Positions 45,901 to 59,400 of a DNA stretch of 64,000 nt are shown in pieces. Position 1 is the stretch's first letter. Each line of letters opens with the position of its first letter. The position numbers and the translations under genes were made by a program. Location: contig VZRG01000193.1 in the NCBI GenBank assembly GCA_013397435.1, forward strand, positions 310,001-374,000. The letters run 5' to 3'. Under the pieces are notes generated by a model, which was not told where the DNA came from, did not search any database, and saw only the letters and a program-made list of their open reading frames with translations. The stretch comes from Erythrocercus mccallii. Its lineage: Eukaryota > Chordata > Aves > Passeriformes > Dicruridae.

Positions 45901-48900
45901 AAGTTTCTCAGACAATGACATGGTCTTGCCTGTGTTTGTACACTCAAGTCACAGTCACTGGCTACATCACCCCTGACCTGATAAAACCAATGAAGTAGGG
46001 TGTTTAAAGCAGTATCCTTTATATCCCTTAGAGAAGCTACTCTGGGACATGTCTGTAATATGAGACAGACCCACATTCTGCTTTCATTCATTAATAAGAG
46101 GGCTGCCTTTTTCAATCCAGACATCTCTCACTCCCTATCTTTACTGACAGTGTAGTTTTGATGAAGCTCCCTGATTACCAGCTCCAAAACCAGATCCTCT
46201 CCACCTATCAGAGAAATGTCCTCAGTACTCCTTGCCCTAAATGCACCCAGTCACACTATTTCTTATCTACAAACCTTCAACAATATGGTAAACTCTCCTC
46301 TAAGGCAACAGGAAATAGACCCAGAAGGATCATGGCTATGGGACATTAGGCACTTATCCAGTATAAATTCAATCTGGTGGTTAAAATGCAATAAGGCAGT
46401 TTTGTTGGATTAATTTTGACCTGGCAGATTTTATGCCAGATCAAGCACTGCCCATCTTTGCATGGCCCCTCTTAAGTGTGACTAAACACATATAGCAAAT
46501 ATCCACACCAGAATGCATTCAACAGAAATGGGATCATGTGCCCACCCATCATCTGGCTCAGGTTTGTTACACCTGTGTGATCCAGGAGATCCATATCCTG
46601 TGTGATATGCTGGACAGGAACAGTCATGGTATGGGCGGGGGGCGGGGGAGGGGGAATTCACAATCCATACAGAAGTGAAAGATTCTCCCCTGGATTGTGG
46701 GATTATGATTGGGTCTGTAGAAACTCCTGTTTAAGCCAGAATCACCTTTGGTTTGCTCTCCTCATAAGGGTGCAGGAAAGGGCCCACACCCCTGCAATGC
46801 AGGCTAACTGGTTGTACCTTGAGAGTTTGGCACCAGTCTTCTGAAGCAGGGTAGTTTCCTCATCCTAATAAGAGGTGGGCTGGAACACTCCTTGGTGACA
46901 GTATCTGAATTCTTCAGAGCAGAACATTTACAATGATTAACAGAGTCTGTCATTCCACTTGCAAAGCTATTGATGATAGGTTTATCACTCCTCAAACATG
47001 TCTTTAGGTTGGAGAATTTTTAGCACTTGTGGTTTTACAACTTTCTCAACCTTTGGCCATGCTATGCTTAAGCAATTCAATTTCAGCAACACCTGAAGAT
47101 AGGAACTAGGGAATAACCAGTATGCTTTCAGTACCTTAGTGGGCAATAGTAGAATAAAAAAACTTTAATCTGCTCACAGTGTGAACCTAGAATGCTCTCA
47201 GAGTGGCCTTATTGAAAAAAGATGGTTAAAGAGTAATTGTGCAGGGTGTCTTTTATGTAAGCCCAAGGAGGCAGCAAGGAAGCAAGAAATGGGCTCAGCT
47301 CATGCTAGGGAAGGTGGGAAATAATTTTCAGCAAAAACATCCCATCCTAGAGTTCCATCTTCATCTCCCATTGAAGGCCAAGCAGGTCCTTCACAACTTC
47401 ATTGTGAAACAGCACACCTGCACCACCATTCCTGAAACCCTCCTGTGAACACCAAAAAAGAGCCAGTTGGAGTTAAAAACAAAGCAAAGGTTAATTTTCA
47501 CAGTGGATTAGTTCTTTGATCTGGCTCATGACTTTGCATTGGCTGACTGAGGGGCTAGGTCCTTGCAGTGCAGGGGAAGGAAAGAGAACATGGAGGCAAG
47601 AAGGAAGCAGAAACCCTGTTATCTGTCACTGCCACTGCCTCATACTGTGGAACCACAGCCTAAGGTCCCAGCCTCTAGGAAGTCTAAGCTCTTGAAAAGA
47701 AGTCTAACCAACATTTAAGAAAATAAATCAGGCCACCATAGGTTTGAATGTGGCACTCACAACTGTACACTATATATGACTGTCTGGTGAAGAATCCTTC
47801 AATTTATAATGATTTTGGCAACTGTCTTTTGACTAAGACTCTTCCTTTGTAAAACAAACAAAAAACCAAAACCTCTCTCTCTTCTATGTTACAAATACTT
47901 ACAATGACATGGGAAATGCCAAGGAAAATGCTATGAGAAATTAACAGATACTTCAGAGGAGGTTGGACACAAGGGAAAAGTGGACCATAAAAATCCCTAA
48001 GTTTGTTTCAAGAAGCAAAAATAACAAAAACTCATAAAGCAACTAGTTGTTTTAGGAAACCAGCAAAGTGATTGACCTGCTCTTCAATCTCATCTATGAA
48101 ATTCTTCTATCACCTAAATCTAAGAAAAACAAATATGTAAAATGCATGTATAACGCTTCCTTAAGTCACCAAACTACTGGGCAATAGTTTATCATCATTC
48201 AAGGTAGTTGCCTAAAGCATTCATTTCAGCTGTATGACTACTATAAAAAAGCATTGTGAACTGCTGTACCATTGTAACTGCTGTACTCAACAGATGATAA
48301 CCTCTGACGTGGGATTTTCTATCCCCAATGTAGGTCATGTTACTAAGGTCAAGGAAAAGAGGATTTTTACCAGCAGATCTCTACCACATCTTTATTGAAG
48401 AAATAAATCAACCTTCAGTTTTATGCAGCTGTACTCAAAAAGGGAGCCAATAAAATCCAGGAAATCAATCTTCAGTGTTTCCCAATAAAAGCTATATGCT
48501 TGTTCAGACGTGCTTGTCACGGTTGCAGACGGTTTTGTAGGCAATTTAAAAATTATCAGTGAGATGAAAGTGTAAAAGAGAGATCTTGGCCTTTTATATG
48601 TCCTGCTCATTAAACCCTTTGAACATTCCTTTTTGACCTCCATTCTGGAGCAGCCTCATCAGTATAGTTTATGAGTCTTCAAATCACCCTGTCAATAATA
48701 TCAGAAGTTCTCTTCTATACTTTGCCACCTACTCCATGTTCAGAGAAAGGACAAACCTCGCACAGTTATAATAAACCAGTTCAGGGATGTGAGTTGCCCT
48801 CATACCTATACTGGAAATTGCTCTGCTTTCCTGCAAGTTCTCCTATCACTTCCCCTTACCCTGCTTCTGAGATATGGAAATTCTTGTGTCCACACAAGAA

Positions 48901-51900
48901 TTCAGACCCTTCAGATAGAGGACTGTGTCGTGTGGGCAGCCTAGTGTAAAAGATATGAACAGTCCTTGAAGTGAGGTTGAGGAAGAGGCTCCCTAGCAGG
49001 GAGTCATCCCCAGTCATCCACAGCCTATCCATGCTCTAACTTTTGGGCAACACTGGTCATCTACCCCATTACTTCAGGGCACACTTAAGCACCGAAAAAG
49101 AGGATAGATTTTCATTTAGCCTAGGCATACCCCCACAGCCAAGGATAATTCAAGAAAAAGAAGTGGGGTTCAGACCTGCTGTGTAATTCGGCACTTCATG
49201 TATGATATTTTATGTAGCTGCAGACTGCTTTTTAACTTACTGAGACACCTGCTTTTCCATGGGTTGCCATGGAGCTACACGGTCTAGCAGCAGGTTGTGA
49301 ATTCCACCTAGGGAGCCAGGATCCTGTAAGGTAAAAGCCACTTAGACAATGCTCAAGCTCCTGGCAGATTTAACCATTGGTACCTTACCAGTGACAGAAA
49401 TAAATAACTTTTACTTTCATCTGGCAGAGCTGCAGTACTTAAATCCACAACTTATTTTTCTGTTGTGTCAGGTAGCTTTTTGCTAACAACTGCTCCCTGT
49501 GCTCTCTCTGGGCCAGATTTGCCATTTGTCCCCCCTTGATACCAATGCATTTGCAAGTCATATTCTTCACGGTCATAAACTTCCTTAATGATTAAGTTAA
49601 CTGCATGAAATTCCAACTTGTAAGACCGACAAAACTGGACTTCGGAAAACTAGTGTCTTTCTTTTTTTCCCATGAGGAAAAAAGGTGTTATAGACATCCA
49701 CATGCCATGTGGAGCTGTTTTCTGTTTCAGTTTGTTTATATTTTCATCCAGCATTGTGATTTTTTGACAAAATAAATAATTATAAAGACAAAAAACTGTC
49801 ATTCAAAGCAAGCTTGAAGTATTTTGGTTAAGAATATGAATTTTTCCTATGTCTTACCTTCCACTGCTAGATAAAAATAAAATCAAGCTATGGAGTCCAA
49901 AACCAAATAATCTTGCAGAAATAAACTATTATGTTGTTGTACATTTGAAAAACAGAGAAAATATTTTAAGATCTAACTCTAGAGATGAATGAGAAAACTA
50001 TTTATTGTGTTTTATTCCTTTTATTCCAGAAGATCCAGCAATAAGAAGATCAAGCATGCTTACAGTACAAGCCTGTGTCAAGCTCTACACCTGTATATGA
50101 TAAAGACAGCCACATGAAAGGATAAGGGCATCAACTAGCTGATGATAGAGACTTAAGCTTTCTAAATCACATGGCAAAGATAAATTAGAACTATCTGCCA
50201 CCTACATCAGATGGTGAAGGAGGTAGGAACACAATGCTCTGGATACCAATTAGTGGCATAATGGAGCCAGTATCTCATGTTCTAGTGTGTCAAATTCCAG
50301 CAGTGCCAGTGAGATCAGAGCAGAAGTCACAGCAAGGTCACTGTGATCTGTCAGCAGGACAGCTTCAGCCAAGTACTGCATCCTAATCCCTGTCTGCTGA
50401 CAATCTAGTGGAGGAGAGATACCTGCAGTTAAAATATGCCTACAGCAATATCCTCCCAGGGTATCAGGCTGGAAGTAGAGTAGCGCTGTACAAGATCATA
50501 AAATGTATTTATACATTTAACTTAACTGATTTTAACTTAAACGAAGACTTTTCATTTTGATACATGAATGTGTATCATGAATGTGTATCTGCTCACAGAA
50601 ACACCAAGGACATCAGCAGCGTGGCAGGGACACATTACAATACAAACACCTTCCAATCACACACTTCTTCCCCCACTTCCAGATTGGAAGAGATATCCCT
50701 GTATGGAAGGTTGACTTTGCATCCCTTTGGTAGCTCTCCATGAAGAGTCATTAAGTTTATAGTATAGTAGCTACAGAAATGATTTATTCTCCCAGTACCA
50801 ATTGTCAGGCAGAGAAATTATGTACCGGGACAGCACACAGCTACTATCCTGTGCTGTGCAGTGCATGAGGCACAAAGCAAAAACCCTTGTCTTAGGTTTT
50901 TTATCAATGCCAGAGGTAATTAATCAGAGTTATCCACACATGGTAGCCTATCCTTCCACAACAGTATGGTCATACATTCAAATGTTAACACATCTGTCAC
51001 GCTTCACACCTGGCCATGCTGTACATAGTTCCAGCAAGCCATTCAGCTGCCAGAGCAAAGATGGTAAGGAATAAAATTTTTCTAATACACTCAGTGGTGT
51101 GGAAAGGGTGGCTGGAAAGTAGGACAAAGTCATATGCTTAGGTTGTGGCATGGGCCACTGGGGTTGCTGCTTTGTATATAAATACAATACATACATGCAT
51201 GATACAAAAATAGACAGTCTCCTTTTTTTCCATGTGCACTGAAAACCCTTGAGGTTAAAAAAGTAGCTGCCTAACTTGGTCAAAGTATGTTTAAATATAA
51301 TAGAGAGAAGGATCCACTCCTAGGGATTAGAAGACACATTAGTCCCATCTTTGTTCTTTTTGAGGTCCACCAGCTCCTGTTGTTTACTCATTCTGCCATT
51401 AATCTTCTGTCTACTGAGAATTATTCTTAGAGGGACTTATCCTTAGGAAAGCAATTTGGAGTTAAAATTAACTTCTGATTATTCAAAACAATTGTTGGAG
51501 TAAAGGAGGTAGTGAGCTCAATTAGTAGAAGACATAGCAGCAGTGGCTATGTTGTGCCCTTCTCAGACTTCTGCAAGCTTCCATTCAGGTAAGGTTTCAC
51601 TTTGCAGCTGGCCAGATCTAAGAGCCAGATCTTGCTGCTACAAGGAGTGGGCTGCCTCCTCCACCATTCCTTTCTATGCATTCCTGTTCCATCTCTTGCG
51701 TGTCTTGGCAGCTTGAGCTGCTCTGGTTCACTAAATCCTCAGAAGAATATTTACTTGCTTGTGTTGAATGAGGGGTTTGTGTGTTCAGTGAGATGAACTG
51801 GCCTACCAAGGGCAAGAGGACTGCCAAGAAAGAAGAGGGGAGAATTGTGCAGTTGATGACAGGAGGAAGAGTAGAAAGACGGGAAGAGAGGGAGAAATGA

Positions 51901-52675
51901 AAGAAACTGGCTATTACATGTGACGGTGACCTTTAGATCTGCTGTACTGTACTATGATATCTGACCCTTACACACTAAAATTGAAGAAAAAAAAGAAATT
52001 TAAAATGTGTGAGGTTCCATTTGTACCACTGAAATCTTTCTCTACCTTGAACTGAAGGAGCTAAGTGACAGGACAGAGACTGCAAACTACAGAGGGACAC
52101 AAGAGATGCTCTTCTTACAGCAGAATCACTGTCTGGATGTCCAAGCAAGTGAAAAATTCTGTCCTGTTCCTCTGCAGAAAGAAATTAAGTCAGCTAGGCA
52201 ATAGCCTGATATGTGAGGACCTACAGGCTGTGCAAATAGGCAAGTGATTTAAACGGGTAGGGAAGCGTGCAGGCACCAGGCAATTTAGATTTGATCTAGA
52301 GGTGGACACAGTCTTTTAAGGCTATATATAAATGAAAAGGCCAACTAATTCACCTGCTGTGAAGTGCTAGATTTCCTCATTTATTTTTTCATTTGCAAGC
52401 TATTTTGAAACATGAAGCAAAAGGGACCCCAGAAATTAGTTGAGAGAAGTAGCATATACAATCCCAGCAGAGCCACTCTACCAACAGAGAGCTGTAACTG
52501 TGGTCACATGCATAATCTACCCAACAATAAAATTCTACTTGCCCTCCTTGCCACCTCATAACTGAACCAAACAGTCTGAGCAATGTGATAAGGATGAAGG
52601 AAGAAGAAAACGGAAGAACCACTGCCAAATGAGCAGTAATGCATTTTCCAAGCAGAACACTGAAGGTGAACTTTC
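39991..52675. other. Long AT-rich non-coding stretch, no gene recognised
   Basis: About 12.7 kb without a recognisable exon, LTR or LINE. The longest frames (138 codons at 41225-41641 minus, 125 codons at 41681-42058 plus) have no motif or conserved-looking splice context. A G-quadruplex-type run lies at 46633-46654. A 13-bp direct duplication (ATGAATGTGTATC) occurs near 50.57-50.59 kb. Confidence 0.65.
46633..46654 (+). other. G-quadruplex motif
   Basis: Four runs of G (3, 6, 5 and 5) are separated by single bases C, C and A. Single-base loops predict a very stable quadruplex. It stands alone in AT-rich DNA, with no promoter or gene recognised beside it. Confidence 0.8.
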
Positions 52676-53465
52676 AAGATCATACAATTATAAAATATCC
52701 TGAGCTGGAAGGGACCTACAAGGATCACTGAAGTCCAGCTCCCAACCCTGTACACGATATCCCCAAGAGTCACACCAGGTGCATGAGAGTGCTGTCCAAA
52801 CACTTTGTGAACTCAGGTTGGTGCTGTGACCACATATCTGGGGAGCCTCTTCCAGTGTCCAGTCCAGCCACCATCTGGGTGAAGAACCTTTTTCTGATAT
52901 CCAAACTAAACCTCCCCTGACTCAGCTTTGTGCTGTTTCCTCAAGTCCTGTCACTGATCACGAGAGTGAAGAGATCAGTGGTGTCTGCCCATCCTCTTCC
53001 CCTTGTGAGGAAGTTGCAGACTGTGATGAGGTCTCCCTCAGTCTCCTCCAGGCTGAACAGACCAAGTGACCTCAGCTGCTCCTCACATGGCTTCCCCTTA
53101 AGGCCCTTTACCATCCTTGTAGCTCTTCTTTAAACACTCTCCAATAGTTTAATGTCTGTTTTATATTGTGGCACCCAAAAAGCACTCGAGGTGAGACTGC
53201 CCCAGTGCAGAGCAGAGGGGACAATCCCTTGCTTGCCCGGCTGGTGAAGCTGTGCCTGATGCCCTGCAGGACACCCTAGGTTGGCCCTCCTGGCTGCCAG
53301 GACACTGCTGGTTCATGTTCAACTTGCCATACTAAGGATCCTCAGCTCCCTTTCCTTGGTGCTGCTCTCCAGCCTCTCATTCCCCAGTCTGTCCATACAT
53401 CCAGGGATGCCCTATCCCAGGTGCAGAATCTGGCAAACACCTTATGTTTCAAACTGTCTTTTGAA
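52676..53465 (-). mobile_element. CR1 LINE 3' portion, about 790 bp
   Basis: The plus strand begins ATCATACAATTATAAAATATC then GAGCTGGAAGGGACCTACAA, the reverse complement of a CR1 3' end, and continues through the conserved words AACCTCCCCTGACTCAGC, CTCCTCCAGGCTGAACAGA, CTCAGCTGCTCCTCACATGG, CAGAGCAGAGGGGACAATC and GGTGCAGAATCTGGCA. It covers the 3' untranslated region and the end of ORF2, with many substitutions and no intact reverse transcriptase frame. It is the largest CR1 copy in the window. Confidence 0.94.
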
Positions 53466-56400
53466 ACAGGAATAAACACAACTGCCTCCATCTTTTTGCC
53501 CTGAGAGGTCAAATCCTAATCTGTGCAGCTCATAGTCTTTGTGTGATATACATCTGGTATATCAAAGCTCAGTTTTTTCCAAGGCAGGAGAGGGCCACTT
53601 ACCTCCCACTGTCTTTCTCTGTGTTCCTTTGCTGGCTCCCTGAGTGGACTGGTCTTTGAAGATGTCATGTTCAACATGAGTACCTTTACCTTTGCCCCAT
53701 GCACCCAGGAGAGACAAGAGAATTCCCTTTCATCACTGGATTTTTTACCATTGCATTTCCAGCCTCTACCCACTCTGCCTCTTTATCTCTCTTCTACACT
53801 GATTTTCACAATCCCCAATCCTCTGGTAAAACAGCAGCAGCTTGATGTTTGGTGCTCCTCCTTCGTTATTAAAGAGCAGGTTTTGCTCTCTTCTGTTCAG
53901 ACTGACACCAGGCACCTGATGTGCTCCTGCGGTCAAGCAATTTGCATGAAGATTTTTGGATTTCTGAGGGCCCACTGCTCTGCCGCTTAAACCGTAGAGA
54001 TGAATTAAAATTAGGAGACTGTAGGCAGGTTGAGATACTAGATGACAAGGTTCTATGTGTCCCCTTTCAGGCCAATGATGCAAAGAGTGAGCCAGCACAG
54101 GTAAGCAGTGTATTGGAATGAGTGCCCAGAGGCTTGTGGGCAGGTGTTAAAAGGCTCATTACTGTTTGTGTGAGTACATGTCTCCAGTGACAACACCTGG
54201 CACTAACAGCTGATAAGCCACCAAGGCAGCTCATGACAGGGCTTTCATGTGTGGCTCTGACAGCTGCTTTAGATTCAACACTACATCCCATGTGGAAGTG
54301 GAAAACCCAGGTTAAATACAGAATTAGCAGGTAATGAAGATAGAACCGGATGGTAGAACCTCTTCTGGAAGCTGAGTCTTCCCTCATCAGCAAAACTGAG
54401 CAGTAATATTTCTGTCATGGTGCAAACTAATTTAAAAGTGAGGTGATCAGTTGTTAATTTCATAGCCTCTCCAGTTGCTATAAAAGTGCGTATTTGTCAT
54501 AAACCATTCATAAAACATTTTTCTTTGTGCCAGCAGAGACAACTTCTTATGCCATTGTACCTCCTTGTTGAAAAAAATCAGCAGCACAGGAAGTCTGAGT
54601 AACTGAGTATGAAAAAAACATCAATAGCAGGGATAATGCCATGCCATCATAAACAAACCCACCATGAATAGCTCCCACCAGAGGAAAAACCTAATTTATA
54701 ACTCTGCTTCAGTCTCAGTTCATTTTTGCTGGAATCTTGCTCTTGATGAAGATTTGGAATTCAATTACTGATCACTTGACAGGCTTTTCTTTAGATCTAC
54801 TCAGCATTCATTTACTACTTAAAGATTATCTGATAGTGATAGAAACAAAGAAGATTTTGGTGAATAATTTAAAACTAAGAATGTCCTCTCTAAAGTTAGT
54901 GTGCACTGTGTTCTATTGCTCATCATGGTGAACATCTATTTGATGAACAAAAATGCCAATATAGTAAGGATTTATTTCAAAATAAAATGCCTACTATAAC
55001 ATTATTAATTTAAGCCTATTTTTGAGAGGTTAGGCAGATGGAACAAGCAAAGACTTCTGAAAATAATGATGACTTCAGAGTATGACACTAACTCTGTGCA
55101 GCTCAAAGCAGTATATGGTTACACCAGACATCTATTTTGCATGGATAGGTCTCATGATAGGCAAGAGTGTATTACACGATGGATCCACATTGCATGGTGT
55201 CAGAGGAATGGAAGCTGATTTTGGCTTCTTCACTGTTACAGGAAACTGCTCAGCTGACCAGAATTATGCAGTATGTGAAAATCAATCCCCCACAGAGGAT
55301 GTTCAAAGAAAAATCACTTTCTGGTTAACACGTGTAAGTAACATTGATAAGGGCACTTGTATCCCATTGGACAGTAAACATTCCCCATTACTCCCAGGAT
55401 TCACATTTTGTCATTTTAACCAGCCAATAGGTAAGCAAGATAACTCCAAGACAGAGACTAGAAATATGCTTAAAGATGCAGAGGTTTAAATCAAGGTCTG
55501 GGGACCAGGAAGTCTCAGCCCTAAGTCCTCTTCTGCCACTGCAAGGCAAATGGTCAGATGGCAAGTCATTAAAGCCAACATCAATACCACCATGGCTCAC
55601 GGAAAGCAAAGGTGGTTCATCCTTCTGAAAAAAACAATGCCAGCTGCATTATCTGCTATAGAGAAGCACTGAGAACAGGAATTAGGGCACTGTTCTTTTA
55701 TCTGATCTTTATTCTAATCTATTTCTTCCATTATGTAACAGTATGTCCATTACTAGCAATGAGAATTTCACACATGTAAAGAGCCAAATATTATAGCATA
55801 AACCTCGCTTCCCAAATCATAGCTTTTTTCTGGTTTTTTCTGGTTTTTTTTCACCCTCTAAGAAAATCCAATCGTTCTAGTGCAAGGATGAAACAGAACA
55901 GATAATATGCTCCAGTGAATGAAACAAAGTAGAAAAAAAAAAAAGCATCATATATTACTAAGTAGAGAGAAACACAGCAGCTACAGAAGAAAATTAAAAA
56001 TAGTAAAGACAAACCCAGTGACTGACAATGTGAGTTATAAAACAGACTCAGAATATATGAATGAATGCTTGGCTTTCACACTGGAAAAAGGGAAATCTTT
56101 TCATTTCAAGAGACAGAATTTTAAGCCAATAGTTTAAAAAAAAAAGTGTTTATAACAATAATAACTGCCCTTCTCATATGAACAACTGCATGTTTCCTTT
56201 AGTTTGCTGATTCCTTTCTCTAGTGCCAATGCCAGCCTAAACAATTTCCACCTTCTTCCCACCACCACCAGTCTGGTCCTGTTCCCTTCTTCATGAGAGC
56301 AGACATATAGGAGCTCCCAGGACAAACAGGTTTCAAACTGACTGAACGCCTCAATCCCCATCTAAACCCTGTATTTTTCATCTGGGTCAGTTCACAGCTG

Positions 56401-59400
56401 CACAAGCAGCAGCTGAAAGACTTAGGAATTACAATAACTTACCTGAAAGATGAGGCTGGTGTCCAGTGGTTGCTTAGGACATCTTAAATAGACTTGCCAT
56501 CACTTGCTTTAATTCATCATGCAATAAATGCTTGTTTTAGGATTCGCTGGCTCTGCCTCTGAGAGAGATAGTCCCTCATCTCATGGGTTCACTCTCTCTT
56601 CCACCCCATGTCTCCATTACCTTTTGGAAGACACAGATGTTTTTTGCAGCTTTACAATTAACAGGACTGAGGAACTTACGCAGATGAAAAATAGATTTGC
56701 CTTTGTTTTGCTCAAGTCAGCTCTCAAGGGATGCATCTTCCACCTATTTCACCCCATGTGTACGCAGTTGAGAGTGTGAGCTGGTACCTGGGGACAAGGA
56801 CACAGGACTCACTCTATCCAAGACTGACTTAGTTCATGTATGTGTTAATGGAGTTACAGTGCAACTAAAGTCCTAAAGCTGTCCTAAAGCTGGGCCCTAA
56901 AGCTGTCCTCTTTAGCTGTGCACAGGCAGTGCAACTCATTTGTTGTAGTAACTGTATACACAATAAGAAAATTATCAGAGTAGCAATTCACAAATAAATA
57001 AATCGTCTCTCATGTTCCCTCCAGTTATTTCCACTTTGGGTGATTTCTTAATGCAATTGCCCAGTCTGATAATAGATACCTGTGAAACCTTATTGCTCAG
57101 AGTCATTTGCAATTAAGATGATTCCTGTCAGCAGAGACAATTAGAAAATCCAGCTCAAGACAGTTTTTAAAACATCTGTAAGCAGACACAGTTTGCATGA
57201 AGCTAGAGAAGATGACCCACTACTCTTGCCTTTTACTTAATGCTCTAATATTTCTCTATAAGAACTGCTAAATGCAAAAGGAAGGAAAAAGTTTCCTAAT
57301 ATGCTGATAGAGAAGACAATTTGAGACATCTTCAATCAACATGGCATGCCATAGTACATGAGAATTAGAAAGGGCAAAGAGAATGCATTGCTGGAAAACA
57401 ACATCATTCTTCAAGGCTGACAGAGAAGTCAATCCAAAAGCAAAGAGAAGAAAGACAGTAAAGGCATTCACTCATCCAGCTTAGGTAGTGGGAATTTGCA
57501 AAATATGAGGGAGACAAGTTCCCATGATCTTATGAAAGAAACAATTCACAACATGTTGGGTAAATGGGACAAACAGCACAGCCAGTGCAAAGCAGAGACT
57601 GGTCAAAACACGTGGTACTGCAAAGATCTTGCTGTCTGACCTAAGTCTGGTCCTGAACCTGAAGTTTCACACTCAGCCACCACAACAAGCCATGCACTGT
57701 GTCCTCCAAAGGTGGCATTGGCTCCTCCCTCCATGCCTACTCCTGCCTTCTTGCAGTAGGCACCTGTAGCACTCCTCCACCCAGGGGCTAAGTCAGAACA
57801 ACTGGATGACCCACATGAAAACTCATCAATATATTGCAGGCAGGACCATTATTTTGAGCTGCAGCGTGGTCTTAAGGCTGCTGGGAAACTACACTTGAAT
57901 CGATGGCAGACATCTGAACACCAAAAATAGCCTACTATATATATACAGAATTGCAAATTTTACACTGCATGAAAATAATTTGGGATTTTAAGAAAGGCTG
58001 ACTGCTTCATTCTGTAAATATATCTAATAAGGGAAGGCTTCCCCTGTCCTAAACCCTGTAGATTTGAAATGCTGGCATAATGCTGGACATCTACTAAATG
58101 ACTAATCAGTCAGAAGCCCTACTGGGTTAAATACATGGGCAACATGATGGTGATTGGTGATTGCAGATTTTAGAGTGCAGATACTTTGGAAATGGATGCT
58201 GAGTCGAAAGCCAAAAAATTCTCAAGTTCTCCCAGAACATTCAGAATATCCTTTTAAAAATACATGATTAAAAAATATCCAACAACAACAAAAAAGCCAA
58301 AAACCAAACCAAAAAAATCCAGTCTTGCTAACTTTGAACATACTATTGTAGCTATGTGGCTGCTAACTCTCTGATCCCTCAGGGTTCATAAGGAGAAAGG
58401 CAGTAAACAGAAAGCCAGGGTGTAATTTACTTACTGTCTCAGAATTTTTAACCAGAATAAAAACTGCAAGATCACTAAATGAGGGCCAGCAGGCTAGAGA
58501 TGTATGCCTCTACCTTCCAGAACCTGAGGAAAAGAAAGTATCAGAGAGCAGCTCCCAAAAGGAAGATTTTCCTCACCGTGCTCTTGCAAGGGTTATCAGT
58601 CCCCCTCTGTTGCCTCATTCTTTATTTTAGGAATAAAGAACATTACTACAGATCAGCTGTGAAAATTTTGGCAGATTTGCAATTTCCGCAACAGAAAGCC
58701 ATCAAATGAGTTCTAGTTCAAGCTGGACAAGCTGGGAACTTGAACCTGAACATACACCTCAAGGGTATAGCTGCAGTACTTTCCTATATCCATGCACCCT
58801 CCAATTGTTCCAGTAGCCCAGGTACCAACACACTACAAATAACTTCATAGCACCACTAGAAATAATGTAAGTCTATGGTGACCTAGCTAGACTGCGTTCA
58901 AAAGCCAGGAAGCATGATACAAGCAAAGGCTCATCCCTCTCCCTCTCTGAAATGACTTTCCACATATTTGAAGACTATTACATTTCCCCTCAGTCTTTTC
59001 TTCTCTGAGCTAAATAAACCTTCTCTCATCATCTTTCAGCACGGGTTGTGCTTTGAAGACTTTTGATAGTTTTTATTTTATTCAAGTTAACTGTAGCTCT
59101 AAAAATTAGTCTTACTCCAAGGAAATATTGCAACTGATCTATCACTGTGCTGCACCAATACAGCAACAGCCTTAAGCTGGGGATCAGACTGACTGTCAAA
59201 CAAGTAGAAATCAAAATTATTCTGTGAAACAGATCTTGCTGGGTTTTGTAAGAGCAACCCTATGATCCTGCACTACTGTAGTATCAAATCAGGCTCTTCT
59301 GGCAAAGGACTTTCAGTGGAAGAGAAAGAGACACAAGGATGGAATACTCTACATGTACAACAAATGAAAATGTTCAAAATGTGTTTTAATTCATGAAAAG

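Noticed and set aside
55082..55489. 135-codon plus-strand frame as a gene
   Set aside because: No recognisable domain, no splice or promoter context, and composition like the surrounding non-coding DNA.
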